Assembly: GCA_947452005.1 (NCBI GenBank)
Contig: CANGBC010000001.1
Location: 248,001 to 312,000 of the forward strand
Length of the DNA: 64,000 nt
Direction: 5' to 3'
Origin: Beijerinckiaceae bacterium
GTDB taxonomy: Bacteria; Pseudomonadota; Alphaproteobacteria; Rhizobiales; Beijerinckiaceae
Shown here: positions 48,929 through 60,300 of the stretch, in pieces
How positions within the stretch are numbered: position 1 is the first letter of the stretch
Layout of the letters: each line of letters starts with the position of its first letter
The notes under the pieces: model-generated
Databases searched by the model: none
What the model saw: the letters and a program-made list of their open reading frames with translations, nothing else
Told to the model about the DNA's origin: nothing
Position numbers and translations under genes: made by a program

Positions 48929-50332
48929 TTACCGGATGAACAAAAACGTCACCGCCAGAAACAGCGGAATGAGAATACCGCCCGACCAGAGCATGTAGCC
49001 AAAGAAGCTTGGCATGTTCACACCCGCGCGGCGCGCAATGGCATAGACCATGAAATTGGGCGCATTGCCGATGTAAGTATTGGCGCCCATGAAAACCGCG
49101 CCCAGCGACACCGCCGCCAAAGTCATCGCCATATCGGTCATCAGATGAGACGGGTCACCGCCCGCCAACTCGAAGAAGACCAGATAGGTTGGCGCATTGT
49201 CGAGGAAGGACGAGAGCGCGCCCGTCAGCCAGAAGAAGGCGACATTATCAGGCGCGCCATTGGTCTGGGTGACAAGGGCCACCAGCGGCGCAAAAGCGCC
49301 GTTTTTGCTGGCCGCCAGCATGGCCATAACCGGCACGATGGTGATGAAAATCGCTGCGAACAATTTGGCGACTTCTTCAATCGGACCCCATTCAAAACCA
49401 TTCAGCTCGCGGTCCGCACGTTTGGTGAGAGCGAGAGAGGCGAGCGTCACGCCAATCATCACTGCTTCGCGCAGAAGATTCTGCAACTCAAGCTTGGTGC
49501 CGTAAATTTCAAACGACAAGCCGGGCTTCCAGATGCCGCTCATAATGACAGCGCCAATGGCCACACCGATCAGCGCCAGATTGACCAACCCGGTCACGGC
49601 CAATTTTGAATCCGGTGTCGGGTCAGGCGCAACCACGCCCTCTTTTGCATAAAGCCATGTGTCGATGGCAAAGAACAAAGCCAGCAATGTGGCGCTGGCA
49701 AAGAGCGTCTCGGGCCACAGATGCGTCAGTGTCCAGCCAAAAGACACGCCACGCAGAAAGCCCAAGAACAGTGGTGGGTCACCAATGGGTGTCAGCGAGC
49801 CACCAATATTCGACACAAGAAAGATAAAAAACACGACGACATGCACATTGTGGCGACGATTGTCATTGGCCCGCAAAAGCGGGCGGATCAGCACCATGGA
49901 GGCACCCGTTGTGCCAATCACGCTGGCAAGCACAGTGCCTAGCGCCAGAAGCCCTGTGTTGAGCAGCGGCGCGCCATGCAGATTGCCGCGCAGAACCAAG
50001 CCACCGGCCGCGGTAAACAATGCGGTGAGCATCAGGATAAAGGGCACATATTCCAGTGCGGCGGTGTGGAAGACGACATGCGCGGTGGCATCAAAGCCAT
50101 AGAGCGCGGCCAGCGGCACAATGATCAGAGCCGCCCAAAGCGCCGCGATCTTTCCATAATGATGGTGCCAGATGTCCGCGAAAAGCAGGGGTCCCAAAGC
50201 AATCGACAAAAGCATGCCAGCAAAAGGCAGCGCCCAAAGGGCTGAGAGCTTGGCGCCATCCAGCCCTTCGGCCGCGAAAGCAGGCGACGCACAGAAAAGA
50301 CCAACACAAAGGGCTGAAATAAACTTGGTCAC
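48929..50332 (-). CDS. nhaD: NhaD-type sodium:proton antiporter
   Basis: A 467-residue membrane protein of the ion transporter superfamily with about twelve helices. Segments GGSLTPIGDPPLFLGFL and SSFLDNAPTYLVFFELAGG are the conserved family sites. The start is given as GTG at 50332 (TKFISALCVGLF), eight bases after a GGAGG site, giving a signal-like first helix ending ASPAFAAE. The longer frame to ATG at 50353 begins inside a repeat. A role in sodium or pH homeostasis follows from the family. Confidence 0.88.
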   Translation of the reverse strand: MTKFISALCVGLFCASPAFAAEGLDGAKLSALWALPFAGMLLSIALGPLLFADIWHHHYGKIAALWAALIIVPLAALYGFDATAHVVFHTAALEYVPFILMLTALFTAAGGLVLRGNLHGAPLLNTGLLALGTVLASVIGTTGASMVLIRPLLRANDNRRHNVHVVVFFIFLVSNIGGSLTPIGDPPLFLGFLRGVSFGWTLTHLWPETLFASATLLALFFAIDTWLYAKEGVVAPDPTPDSKLAVTGLVNLALIGVAIGAVIMSGIWKPGLSFEIYGTKLELQNLLREAVMIGVTLASLALTKRADRELNGFEWGPIEEVAKLFAAIFITIVPVMAMLAASKNGAFAPLVALVTQTNGAPDNVAFFWLTGALSSFLDNAPTYLVFFELAGGDPSHLMTDMAMTLAAVSLGAVFMGANTYIGNAPNFMVYAIARRAGVNMPSFFGYMLWSGGILIPLFLAVTFLFIR

Positions 50333-50347
50333 ACGCAATTCCTCCGC

Positions 50348-50377
50348 CGTCATTGCTTCGCTTGGCTCGCAATGACG
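50348..50377. repeat. Dispersed palindromic repeat, copy 3
   Basis: Reads CGTCATTGCTTCGC then TTGGCTCGCAATGACG, a near-perfect palindrome ending in CGTCATTGC/GCAATGACG. It lies just upstream of the nhaD start, in the same orientation as copy 2, so nhaD is bracketed by copies. Confidence 0.85.
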
Positions 50378-50416
50378 AATAACTTGGCTGGAATGACGCG
50401 CGTGATCAAGAGGCCC

Positions 50417-53400
50417 TTAATGCGCCTCATCCCAATTGGCAGCGGCTTTCGCATCAACTTGCAGCGGCACCGAGAGTTGAACAGCCGGGTGGGGCGCATC
50501 GACCATCACGCGGCGCACGATTTTGATCGTCGGCTCGATTTCTGATTCCGGCACTTCAAAGACCAATTCGTCATGCACCTGCAAAAGAATGCGCGCAGCC
50601 AGGCCCGCTTCCTCCAGCGCGTCATCCATGCGCACCATGGCGCGGCGGATGATGTCGGCGGCCGAGCCCTGGATCGGGGCATTGATCGCGGCGCGTTCGT
50701 TGAAGGCGCGTTCCGAAGGGTTCGAAGACGTGATGCGCGGGTAGTGGCATTTGCGACCAAAGATCGTGGTCACCAAACCTGTCTCGCGTGCTTGCTTCTT
50801 CACCGCTTCCATATAGTCGCGGATGCCCGGGAAGCGCTCGAAATATTGCTTGATATAAGCGCCGGCCTCTTCGCGCGAAATGCCCAACTGATTGGCCAGA
50901 CCGAAAGCCGAAATGCCGTAGATGATGCCAAAGTTGATCGCCTTGGCGCGGCGACGCACGTCTGAGGGCATGCCTTCCATCGGCACACCGAACATTTCGG
51001 ATGCCGTCATGGCGTGAATGTCGAGGCCTTCCGCAAAAGCGCGGCGCAATTGCGGGATATCAGCGACATGGGCCAGAATGCGCAATTCAATCTGCGAATA
51101 GTCAGCCGAGAGAATTTTGCGGCCAGGTTCCGCAATGAAGGCGGTGCGGATGCGCCGGCCTTCTTCATTGCGCACCGGAATGTTCTGCAGGTTCGGCTCC
51201 GAGGATGACAAACGCCCCGTCGTCGTCTGTGCCATCGAGAAAGATGTATGCACGCGCTTGGTGCGCGGATTGACGAAGCCCGGCAGCGCATCCGTGTAAG
51301 TGGATTTGAGTTTGGCCAATTGGCGCCAGTTCAAAATGCGCGCTGGCAATTCATGGCCCTGTTCGGCGAGATCATCCAAGACGCTTGCCGAGGTTGACCA
51401 GGCACCTGTTGCTGTCTTCTTGCCACCGGGCAGGCCCATTTTGCCAAACAGAATATCACCCAGCTGTTTGGGTGAGCCGAGATTGAAGCTTTCACCCGCG
51501 AGTTCGTGAATCTCTGCCTCAAGGCGCGCCATGCTTTGTGCAAATTCTCCCGACAGGCGCGAGAGAATGGCGCGATCAATCGAAACGCCGCGGGTTTCAA
51601 CGCGCGCCAAGACAGGTGACAAAGCGCGATCGAGCGTCTCGTAAACAGTGGTCATTTTTTCAGCCACAAGACGCGGCTTGAACACGCGCCACAGGCGCAA
51701 GGTCACATCGGCATCTTCAGCGGCATATTCTGTGGCCTTGTCGAGCGGCACACGTGCGAAGCCGATGAAACTTTTTCCCGTGCCAGCCACCGTGCCAAAC
51801 TGAATGGTTTCATGGCCCAGATGTTTGGCCGCCAGCTCATCCATGCCATGCCCATTGATGCCATTGTCGAGCACATAGGACATGAGCATCGTGTCATCAT
51901 AGGCTTTCACCTGAATGCCATGCGCATTGAAGACCTGCCAATCGAACTTCATATTGTGGGCGATCTTCAGCACGCCTGCGTCTTCAAGCAACGGGCGGAT
52001 TTTCTCGATCACCAGCGCCAGTGGCAATTGCCCGGCAACCAGATCATTGCCACCAAACAGATCGCCCGATCCCTCATCGCGATGCTGCAACGGAATATAG
52101 CATGCGCGTCCAGGTGCTGTGGCCAGCGAAATGCCAACCAGATCGCACTGCATGGAGTCGAGCGAAGTTGTTTCCGTATCAACCGCGAAAACCCCTGTCT
52201 CATAGGCTTCTGTGATCCAGGCATCGAGGCGCGCTTCATCCTGCACGCATTCATAGCGGTCACGCAGAATGGGGGCGGCAGCCGCTTCATTCAGGCGCTT
52301 GACAGCAAGTGCGGCGGGTGAGGCGGCAGCGGGCTCGCCCGGACTGCTGGGCACAAGTGCAGAGGCACCCTCAGGAACAGGCGTGGCCGCTACAGGCGGC
52401 GCAATGGCCTCACCATTACGGCCGCGCCAGGCACCTGCACCCATCAAGCTCGCATCAGCTTCAATCTGCGAAGCATCAACGCCATAGATTTCAGCGGCAC
52501 GTTTGGTGATGGTGGTAAATTCCATCGCCTTCAAAAAAGCGATGAGCTCGCGCCCGTCCGGATCAAACAAAGTCAGATCATCAATTGATGTCACCGTGTC
52601 GACATCATCAACAAGTTGCACCAATTGTTTGGAAACGCGGATCAGATTGACGCTCTCGGGGTCCGTCAATGTTTCGCGCCGCTTGGGCTGTTTGATTTCG
52701 CCAGCGCGCGCCAGCAATGTGTCGAGATCACCAAATTCATGGATCAATTGGGCGGCCGTCTTCACACCAATGCCACGTGCGCCTGGTACATTGTCTGTGG
52801 AGTCACCCGCCAGGGCTTGCACATCCACCACGCGATTGGGCGGCACACCGAAATAATCGACAACCTCGGCCTCGCCAATACGGCGCTCTTCGCGCGCGCC
52901 TGCATTGCCTTTTTCACCCGATGCTGGATCAAACATGGCCACGCTTGGGCCAACGAGCTGCATCAGATCTTTGTCAGCTGAGATGATCAGCACATCCGCA
53001 CCGCGCTCGCGCGCCTGGCGCGCATAGGTGGCAATCAGATCGTCCGCCTCATAGCGGTCTTGTTCGATGGGCATGAGGCCGAAGGCGCGCACAGCGCAGC
53101 GCATCAGCGGAAATTGCGGCACCAGATCTTCCGGCGGATCCGAGCGGTTGGCCTTATATTCAGGGTAGAGTTCTTTGCGGAACGAATTTTCCGACTTGTC
53201 GAAAATAATGGCGAGATGGGTCGGCTTGATGCCGCCCGCCCCCTCGCGAATGAATTGAAACAATTTGGTGCAGAACAGGCGAACCGCGCCGGTTGGCAAT
53301 TTGTCTGAGCGCTGGTTGTAGCGCGGGTCTTGCCGGATCGATTGGAAATAAGCGCGAAACACAAAGTTCGACGCATCGACGAGAAAAATATGGTCGCCGG

Positions 53401-53428
53401 GGCCGATGGGCTTTGCTGCCTTGCTCAT
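50417..53428 (-). CDS. polA: DNA polymerase I
   Basis: A 1003-residue repair and Okazaki-fragment polymerase. The N-terminal 5'-3' exonuclease shows YPEYKANRSDPP and ADDLIATYARQA. The proofreading domain keeps its acidic residues in AVDTETTSLDS, AHNMKFDWQV and YAAEDADVTLRL, so proofreading is likely active. Polymerase motifs are DYSQIELRILAH (A), RRAKAINFGIIYGI (B) and QVHDELVFEV (C). A Pro/Ala-rich linker at about 340-400 joins the domains. ATG at 53428 is preferred to the upstream frame. Confidence 0.97.
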   Translation of the reverse strand: MSKAAKPIGPGDHIFLVDASNFVFRAYFQSIRQDPRYNQRSDKLPTGAVRLFCTKLFQFIREGAGGIKPTHLAIIFDKSENSFRKELYPEYKANRSDPPEDLVPQFPLMRCAVRAFGLMPIEQDRYEADDLIATYARQARERGADVLIISADKDLMQLVGPSVAMFDPASGEKGNAGAREERRIGEAEVVDYFGVPPNRVVDVQALAGDSTDNVPGARGIGVKTAAQLIHEFGDLDTLLARAGEIKQPKRRETLTDPESVNLIRVSKQLVQLVDDVDTVTSIDDLTLFDPDGRELIAFLKAMEFTTITKRAAEIYGVDASQIEADASLMGAGAWRGRNGEAIAPPVAATPVPEGASALVPSSPGEPAAASPAALAVKRLNEAAAAPILRDRYECVQDEARLDAWITEAYETGVFAVDTETTSLDSMQCDLVGISLATAPGRACYIPLQHRDEGSGDLFGGNDLVAGQLPLALVIEKIRPLLEDAGVLKIAHNMKFDWQVFNAHGIQVKAYDDTMLMSYVLDNGINGHGMDELAAKHLGHETIQFGTVAGTGKSFIGFARVPLDKATEYAAEDADVTLRLWRVFKPRLVAEKMTTVYETLDRALSPVLARVETRGVSIDRAILSRLSGEFAQSMARLEAEIHELAGESFNLGSPKQLGDILFGKMGLPGGKKTATGAWSTSASVLDDLAEQGHELPARILNWRQLAKLKSTYTDALPGFVNPRTKRVHTSFSMAQTTTGRLSSSEPNLQNIPVRNEEGRRIRTAFIAEPGRKILSADYSQIELRILAHVADIPQLRRAFAEGLDIHAMTASEMFGVPMEGMPSDVRRRAKAINFGIIYGISAFGLANQLGISREEAGAYIKQYFERFPGIRDYMEAVKKQARETGLVTTIFGRKCHYPRITSSNPSERAFNERAAINAPIQGSAADIIRRAMVRMDDALEEAGLAARILLQVHDELVFEVPESEIEPTIKIVRRVMVDAPHPAVQLSVPLQVDAKAAANWDEAH

Positions 53429-53496
53429 GTGACTATTCTGCTCGCGCTGGTTTGTATTTGTGCCGACAATAAAGGGCGTGCTGCCGCCCACCAACG

Positions 53497-53521
53497 AAAA
53501 AGGGCCGCATCAAGCGGCCCT
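53497..53521 (-). terminator. Terminator after trxA
   Basis: Eight-base-pair stem, 53501-53508 with 53514-53521, five-base loop, followed on the minus strand by five T residues. It lies 24 bases after the trxA stop and before polA. Confidence 0.9.
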
Positions 53522-53545
53522 GTCCCGTGTTTCAGTTGCGCGCGA

Positions 53546-53863
53546 TCAGATCGAGCCTGCGATCCACTTGGACAATTCGCCCTTGGGTGCGGCGCCAACC
53601 TTTTGCGAGGTCAGCTGTCCGTCCTTGAACAGCATCAGGGTCGGGATGGAGCGAATGCCGAACTTGCCGGGAACGCCCGGGTTTTCGTCAACATTCATCT
53701 TCACGATTTTGACCTTGCCGGCCATTTCGGTCGCGATCTCGTCGAGCGCGGGCGCAATCATGCGGCAAGGGCCGCACCATTCGGCCCAGAAATCGACCAC
53801 AACCGGCTCTTTGGACTGAAGCACCTCGGCCTCAAAATTCGCGTCGGTGACTTTCTCGGCCAT
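53546..53863 (-). CDS. trxA: Thioredoxin
   Basis: A 105-residue thioredoxin with redox-active Cys30 and Cys33 in [12 protein letters not shown]. It reduces cytoplasmic disulfides. The cis-proline loop [14 protein letters not shown] is present. It ends the divL-tsaE/amgK-murU-addB-addA-trxA run and is followed by a terminator. Confidence 0.98.
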   Translation of the reverse strand: MAEKVTDANFEAEVLQSKEPVVVDFWAEWCGPCRMIAPALDEIATEMAGKVKIVKMNVDENPGVPGKFGIRSIPTLMLFKDGQLTSQKVGAAPKGELSKWIAGSI

Positions 53864-53904
53864 GGCATCCTCTTTCAGTGAATCGATCTTAAGTTGGGTG
53901 GAAC

Positions 53905-56900
53905 CTAGGAATGCGCCCGCGCAACGTCAAGGAGCGCGGCCTCAAGCTGGACTGGGGCAATCTCCTCAGATTGCGCGCCCTCGGTCCAGATCAGGAAGGC
54001 GCGGATGGCGCGGCCCGGGTAAAGCGGGGCGACCGCCGCACCATACATGGCCAGCTGCGCCAGATAGGCGGCTGGCATGGTTTGTCCGGGATGGGGCACG
54101 CCGGTTTTGAAATCAGCGATCAAAACCTCGGTTTCTGAGACAAAAAGCCGGTCAATCTGGCCAGAAATGGCGATTGTCTGGCCATCAGGCAGGGCAATGC
54201 GCCCACCCACCGACACTTCCGCCTGAGAGCCCGGGCCAAACAGGTGGCCAAGCTCGGGCGCCCCCAGCACGGCCAGCGCCGATTGCAGCAGCCCCGCTTG
54301 TTCGGGGGCGCTGAGCCCCAGGGCGCGGGTCGCGAGATAGCGCTGTCCTGCCTCGGCGCGGCGCTCCACAGGCAAATCTGGCAAATATTGCAAAAGCGCA
54401 TGAACCAGACGCCCGGCCTCGGCGGCACGTGCCGCTTTGCTTTGCGGGTCGCGCCGGGGCGGCTCCAGCCGGTCGGCGGCTGCCAAGGCGCTGGAGGGGC
54501 TGAGGGGGCGCGCGGGCATGAGCTCGCGCTCGGCAGGGCGCGTCAGCCAGTCGGGCAGGGCGTCGGGCCCTGTCTCAGCCACGCTCAGTCCGCGCGCGGA
54601 CAGGCCTGCCACATCGCCGCGCTCCAGCCGCAGCAAAACCGGCTCAAGCTCCTCGGGCGCGGGCGCGGCGGCGATTTGTTGCGCCAGCGCATCACAAATC
54701 ATTTTGTACCAGGAGCCCTCTTTGGCGTCTTCTTTGCCAAAGGCCGTGACATAGAGGCGCTCTTCAGCGCGCGTCATCGCGACATAGAGCAGGCGGCGAT
54801 ATTCCTGCAGCGCGCTGTTGCGCGTCTCCTCGCGCGACAGACCAAGCGGCTTGGGTTCTGTCTTTTTGCCGGGCGTCCAGGCAAAGGCGCTGACTGCGCC
54901 GCCGGTTTTCACATCCAGCAGTTTCGGATCATGATTGGGCGAGGGCATGGACACAGTGTCGCCCAGAAAGACGATCTTGGATTCCAGCCCCTTCGAGGCA
55001 TGGACCGTCATGACGCGAACGGCATCCGCACCCGTTTCCATGTCGCGCTTGATCGACAGATCGGAAGCCTGCATCCGCGCCAGAAACGACACGAGCGAAG
55101 GCGTTTCGCCAATGTCATGATCGAGTGCGAGACGCAAAAATTCATCCATCGCATCGCCCGCTTCTGGCCCAAGGCGGGCCAGCATGTCGTGGCGACCACG
55201 CTCGGAGCCGAGCAGGCGCGCGTAGAAGAAAAACGGTGTCTCGCTCTTGGCAAGCGCACGCCATTCTTCAAGGCGCGCAAAAGCACGCCGATGCGCGCGC
55301 ACTTCTGAAGCACCCAGCGCCTCATAAAGCGAGCCCTCGCGCGCAGGCGCAAGCGTGAGGAGGTCCTCATCGGTGAGGCCCATCAGCGGTGACTTCAAAA
55401 CAATGGCGAGAGTCAGATCATCTTCTGGCAGAAGCGCTGCGCGCCCGGCTGCAATCAGATCCATGACTGCAATATGTTGTGTCAATTGCAGGCGATCAGC
55501 GCCAGCCACTGGCACGCGCGCTTCTTTTAAAGCGCGAATCACAGCATCGAAGAAAGGTCCGCGATTGCGCACCAAAATCATAATATCGCCGGGACGCACT
55601 GGGCGGCGCCCGCCGGAGTTTGCATCCTCCACACTGTCACGTGAGCTGGGCGCAATGAGTGTCGCGATCTTGCTGGCAATGCGTTGTGCGACCATGATCG
55701 CTGGATCACTTTGATCCAGCGCATCCACCGGCATGGTCCAATCACGCGGCTCTGCTGCTGGGTCTGGTAAAACTTGTGGCCAGATTTCGATCAGCCCCGG
55801 CAGATCTGCCTTCCACGCCTCATGCTGCGTCTTCAGATTTTCAGCCGACAGGCCAGCAAAATGGGCTTCCAGCGCAAAGACCTGATCGACAAAATCAACA
55901 ATGGCGGAACTGGAACGGAAAGAGGTTTTCAATTCCACAGATTGAAAAATCTGGCCAGCGGCTTTGGTCTTGCGCTCAATCTCGCCACGCGTGGCATGGA
56001 ACAAATCAGGCCGCGCACCTTGGAAGGAGAAGATCGATTGTTTCTCATCCCCCACGGCAAAGAATGTGCGCGTCACCTCCCGCTGGCCAGCGCCGCTGGT
56101 GAATTCTTCCGCAATGGTTTTGAGGATATCCCATTGCTCGGGGGATGTATCTTGCGCTTCATCAACCAGAATATGATCAATGCCGCGATCCAGTTTGTGC
56201 AACACCCAGCTGGCAGCGGTGCGCTTCAGCAATTTGCGCGTGGCAACGATCAGATCACCAAAATCAAGCAACCCGCGCGCTTCTTTCTCGCGGCGATAGG
56301 TTGCGATAATCGCCTGAATGACCGCCAGCAGCACACGTGTGCGCGCGACCGTGTGCGCAATCTTGCGTTTTTCGAGCAAGGGGCAGATGCGCTCGCGCTC
56401 CGCCTCTAATCGTTCCAAAAGACCGGCATTGGTTTTTTGCAGGTCTTTGGACACGAGTTTCGTGTTGCCCAGGCCTTTCGGCCCGCCGTCTTCGGTGGTG
56501 AAGAGGCGCGCATAGGTCAGCGCCTTGCGGGCGCTATGTTCGGATTGGAGCGCGCGGCGCAATCCCTCGGCAAAACTTTTGTCATTCTTGCCACCCAGAT
56601 CGAGAATCGTCGCAAGGGCTGCCCATTCCGATGGTGGAATGCCGTCTTCAGCAATGGCGCGGTCAATCTCGTGCAGATTTTCATCGCCCGTTGCGCCAAG
56701 GCTTTGGGCCAGCAGACGCGCATAAGCGCCATCGCCTTCGTCGTCATCCAGTTTGGCGGCGAGCGCGACCAAGTCCTGCTTGCCGAGCGCGGCTTTGATC
56801 AGGGACTCGAATGTATAGCCACTGGTTTCATCAGCCAATTGTTCAAGCGCTGCACCCAATGGGCCGTGATCGCGTAGGGCATGTTCCAGCGTGACCCGGC

Positions 56901-57387
56901 GCGCGTCTTCCAGCAATTCCTTGCTGCGCTCTTCATCGAGCACTTCGAAGCGAGCCGCGACATTGGCCTCGAACGGAAAGAGATGCAGAAGCTTTTCGCA
57001 AAATGCATGGATCGTCTGAATTTTCAGACCGCCCGGCGTCTCAACCGTGCGCGCAAACAGGCGGCGTGCAAAAACGAGCTTCCCAGCATCTGGTTCTTCA
57101 GCACCCATATCGATGATTTGCGCTTTGAGCTTTTCATCGGGTATGCGCGTCCATTCTGCCAGCTTGTCGAACACGCGGATCGACATATTAGCAGCGGCGG
57201 CCTTCGTGAAAGTCAGGCAGAGAATGCGCGCAGGCGGCACGCCATCCAGCAGCAGGCGCACCACGCGCTGCGTCAGCACATGGGTTTTGCCAGAGCCTGC
57301 ATTGGCCGACACCCAAGCTGAGAGTGCGGGATCGGACGCCAGCGTTTGCTGTTCGCGTGTCTTGGCGGGAATCGGGCGCTGGCTCAT
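53905..57387 (-). CDS. addA: Double-strand break repair helicase AddA
   Basis: A 1160-residue UvrD-type helicase and nuclease. Walker A is [12 protein letters not shown] near residue 30; [12 protein letters not shown] and [15 protein letters not shown] are helicase motifs II and III. The C-terminal nuclease of the PD-(D/E)xK type shows [11 protein letters not shown] near 1090. With AddB it resects DNA ends for RecA-dependent repair. Its ATG overlaps the addB stop by four bases. Confidence 0.96.
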   Translation of the reverse strand: MSQRPIPAKTREQQTLASDPALSAWVSANAGSGKTHVLTQRVVRLLLDGVPPARILCLTFTKAAAANMSIRVFDKLAEWTRIPDEKLKAQIIDMGAEEPDAGKLVFARRLFARTVETPGGLKIQTIHAFCEKLLHLFPFEANVAARFEVLDEERSKELLEDARRVTLEHALRDHGPLGAALEQLADETSGYTFESLIKAALGKQDLVALAAKLDDDEGDGAYARLLAQSLGATGDENLHEIDRAIAEDGIPPSEWAALATILDLGGKNDKSFAEGLRRALQSEHSARKALTYARLFTTEDGGPKGLGNTKLVSKDLQKTNAGLLERLEAERERICPLLEKRKIAHTVARTRVLLAVIQAIIATYRREKEARGLLDFGDLIVATRKLLKRTAASWVLHKLDRGIDHILVDEAQDTSPEQWDILKTIAEEFTSGAGQREVTRTFFAVGDEKQSIFSFQGARPDLFHATRGEIERKTKAAGQIFQSVELKTSFRSSSAIVDFVDQVFALEAHFAGLSAENLKTQHEAWKADLPGLIEIWPQVLPDPAAEPRDWTMPVDALDQSDPAIMVAQRIASKIATLIAPSSRDSVEDANSGGRRPVRPGDIMILVRNRGPFFDAVIRALKEARVPVAGADRLQLTQHIAVMDLIAAGRAALLPEDDLTLAIVLKSPLMGLTDEDLLTLAPAREGSLYEALGASEVRAHRRAFARLEEWRALAKSETPFFFYARLLGSERGRHDMLARLGPEAGDAMDEFLRLALDHDIGETPSLVSFLARMQASDLSIKRDMETGADAVRVMTVHASKGLESKIVFLGDTVSMPSPNHDPKLLDVKTGGAVSAFAWTPGKKTEPKPLGLSREETRNSALQEYRRLLYVAMTRAEERLYVTAFGKEDAKEGSWYKMICDALAQQIAAAPAPEELEPVLLRLERGDVAGLSARGLSVAETGPDALPDWLTRPAERELMPARPLSPSSALAAADRLEPPRRDPQSKAARAAEAGRLVHALLQYLPDLPVERRAEAGQRYLATRALGLSAPEQAGLLQSALAVLGAPELGHLFGPGSQAEVSVGGRIALPDGQTIAISGQIDRLFVSETEVLIADFKTGVPHPGQTMPAAYLAQLAMYGAAVAPLYPGRAIRAFLIWTEGAQSEEIAPVQLEAALLDVARAHS

Positions 57388-60300
57388 GCCTCACCTCCTT
57401 CATCACCAGCACCTGCCGACCATTCTTTCACGCGCGCGAGATGATCATAGCGGCCAAAGCGGCTGGCATATTGGGGAAGCGGGCGCGCCAGATAGGGCGT
57501 GTCGGCTTTACGGAATTGGTTAAGCAGAACCTGCATCCCCACAAAATTGCTTTCGACGACGTCGCGGAAATCACCGGGCTTGGCGATGCTTTCAGGTTTG
57601 ATCGGATCTTTGCTGCCAATCTTCACGTGCATGGCATCGCGCACCGGCATTTTGCCAAAAAATTGGAACGCGCCGCTTTCAACCATTTTGACTTCTAGCG
57701 GCAATTGCGGCGCAAAGCCTACTTTGATCATTTCTTTCGTGCTGATGGATCCGCTCTTGTAATCGATGATTTCAGCTTCTCCGCTGCGGGTGAGATCAAT
57801 GCGGTCAGCCTTGCCGCGCAAAGTGAAGATCGATTGATCTTCCAGCGTGATCGACATTTTGCCTGACAGCTCAACCTTGCTCTCCACCAGCTCGGCGCGT
57901 CGTATCTCTTCCCATTTCAGCCATTCATAAAGCCCCATTTCAATGCGCGGCCAGTTGAAGGCGCGGTAATTGGGGTCTTCCATCAGATCGACGAGTTTTT
58001 CTTGGGCCAGCACCAGCAATTCGTCGCGCGCGGAAGGTGGCAGAGCGCCCTTCTCATGGCTTTGTACGAAGTCTGAGAAAATATCATGCAATTGCGTGCC
58101 CGCTTCGCGCGCACCAGGCAATGCGCCGAGATCTTCGAGCGGCAGAATTTTCAGAATATGGCGCGCATAGATCGCATAAGGATCACGCCGCAATGTCTCA
58201 ATCTCTGTGATCGAGAGACTCGTTGGCCGCAATTCAAGGTCAGGGCGTGGCTCGGGGCGGCCCATTGCCCGGCTCACAGCGGGGCGATCAAGGCGGCGTG
58301 CCAGATCCAGCAGTGCATCGCCTTTGCGGTGCGCCGGTGCAAAAGCATCACCCACGAGCGCTTCAAATCTTTGCAAGAAGCGCGAGGGCACGGTTGGTGC
58401 GCCACCGCGCTTGGTCGCGCGCGAAATGATGACGTGACGCGTGCCAAGAGCTTGCACAAAATCATGCGCTGTTTGGCCGATGCGACGCTCAGGTGGCGTC
58501 AGGCCAAGCTCTGCACGCATGGGGCGGTTGAGAAACGCGCCGGTCTCCACTTGCGGGGGCCAGATGGTTTCATCAAGGCCTGCCACAATCATCAGGTCAG
58601 CCTGAATCAAACGCGCTTCGAGTAGGCCCAGAATTTTCAGGCGCGGATGCGCGCGCGCTGGTCCGCGCACAATGGCCTCGCGCATGATGGAATCAGCAAG
58701 TGCGGCATAATCAGAGCGACGAAACATGGGTTCAGCTTGCGCCTTGGCGGCGATCTCACCAAAGACCTGCTCGAAACTGTCAAAGCTCTCATCAAAGTAA
58801 GCCGCCTCGCCATCGCCCTGGACGACCAGCGCTGTGAGGCATGCGCGATGGCGCGCAATACATTCAGCAAGCGGGGCTTGCGTTGGCAGGTCATGCAGGG
58901 GTGCGAGCGCCGCGCACAGGCGCGCCACCAGTTGGGACAGTTCATCCCATTGCGCATCGCTGATGCGCTTGCAGGCAGGATGCGCATAAGGGTCAGCAGC
59001 CGACAGCCGTGCAGCAGCCACCATTTCGAGTGGGCGATCACGTAAGGACGAGACACCACGCAGCACACCAATTTCAAGCAGGCTCGTCAGCTGTTCAAGC
59101 TCTGCGTGCCCATAGCCCAGCCGCACCAGAGGATGGGCGAGCAGCGCCAGCCATTCGACCGGCATGCAAGGCTCATCTGCACAAGCCACACTCAATCGCG
59201 CCAGCACACCATAAGGCGAGCTCGCCAAAGGCTCGCCGCCGGAATCATCAATATCGATTTTCCAGCGTTTCAATTCTGCCTGCACGCGCCGCGCCAGAGC
59301 GCGATCTGGCGTCACCAAAGCGATGGTTGTGTCCGCACTGTCGTGCAGGGCCTTGCGCATGCAAAGTGCCAGCGTCAGCGCTTCCTCGCGCTCGTCGGCC
59401 GCGATGATCATCACCATGTCATCTAGCGCGCGAGCGAGATCTTCAGGCTTGAGCGCTTGCAGAAAAGCGGGCCAACGGTCGGTTGTATCCGCTGGGCGAA
59501 ACGCTTCGGTGAGCAGTTGCATGCGCGTGGCGAGCGCCGCATCCGGCGTGCCCCGCTCAAACACAGCGCGCCGCTCGATTTGCAAAATGGGCAGCAGACG
59601 ATGCAAAGCGGCCTGTGGGTGGCCTGCTGATGGCTCAATCTTGCGAGCCTTGTCGCCTTCAATCAGCGCCCAAGCTTCATCATCGAGGCCCAAATCCAGA
59701 CCGGGCAAAACGACAGCGCCATTTTCAAGTCGCGCGATGGCTGCCAGCAGGCGTGCCGTTGCGCGATTGGTACCAGTAGAGCCCACGGCAATGACGGATT
59801 GGCGCGGGTCGGCATTTTGCAGGCGGACAATTTCGTGATCGACCAATTGCTGCTGGCGCATGGCCGCATCAATCAAGCCGCGTTCTTGCCGGATCTGCGG
59901 CCACATTTGCGAGGCAATTTTCAGAAAGTCGATGGTGATCAGCCAATAGAGATCGAAATTCTCTGGCGCGAGATGTTCGAGCTTTTTCCAATCCGCATCT
60001 TCGACAATCATTTCATCGATCAGCGCCGCCAGATCACCTGCCAGATGCCAGGCCTGCGCGGGGGCTTGCGCCACCAGCAAGGGTTCACGCCCATCAGTCT
60101 GGATCGCGCCATTCTCATAGCGCGTGATGGCGGTGCCCAGTTGCACGGCCCATTTATGCACGAGCTGCATGAGGATCAGGCGCCGTTCAATCGGCGTCAT
60201 CGCATCAGGCACGCCCTCCACTGGGCCGTCTGTTTCAAACAACAGACTGGTCTCAATTGATTCCATATGACCGAGCGGCACGATTTTGGGCAGAAGCAGC

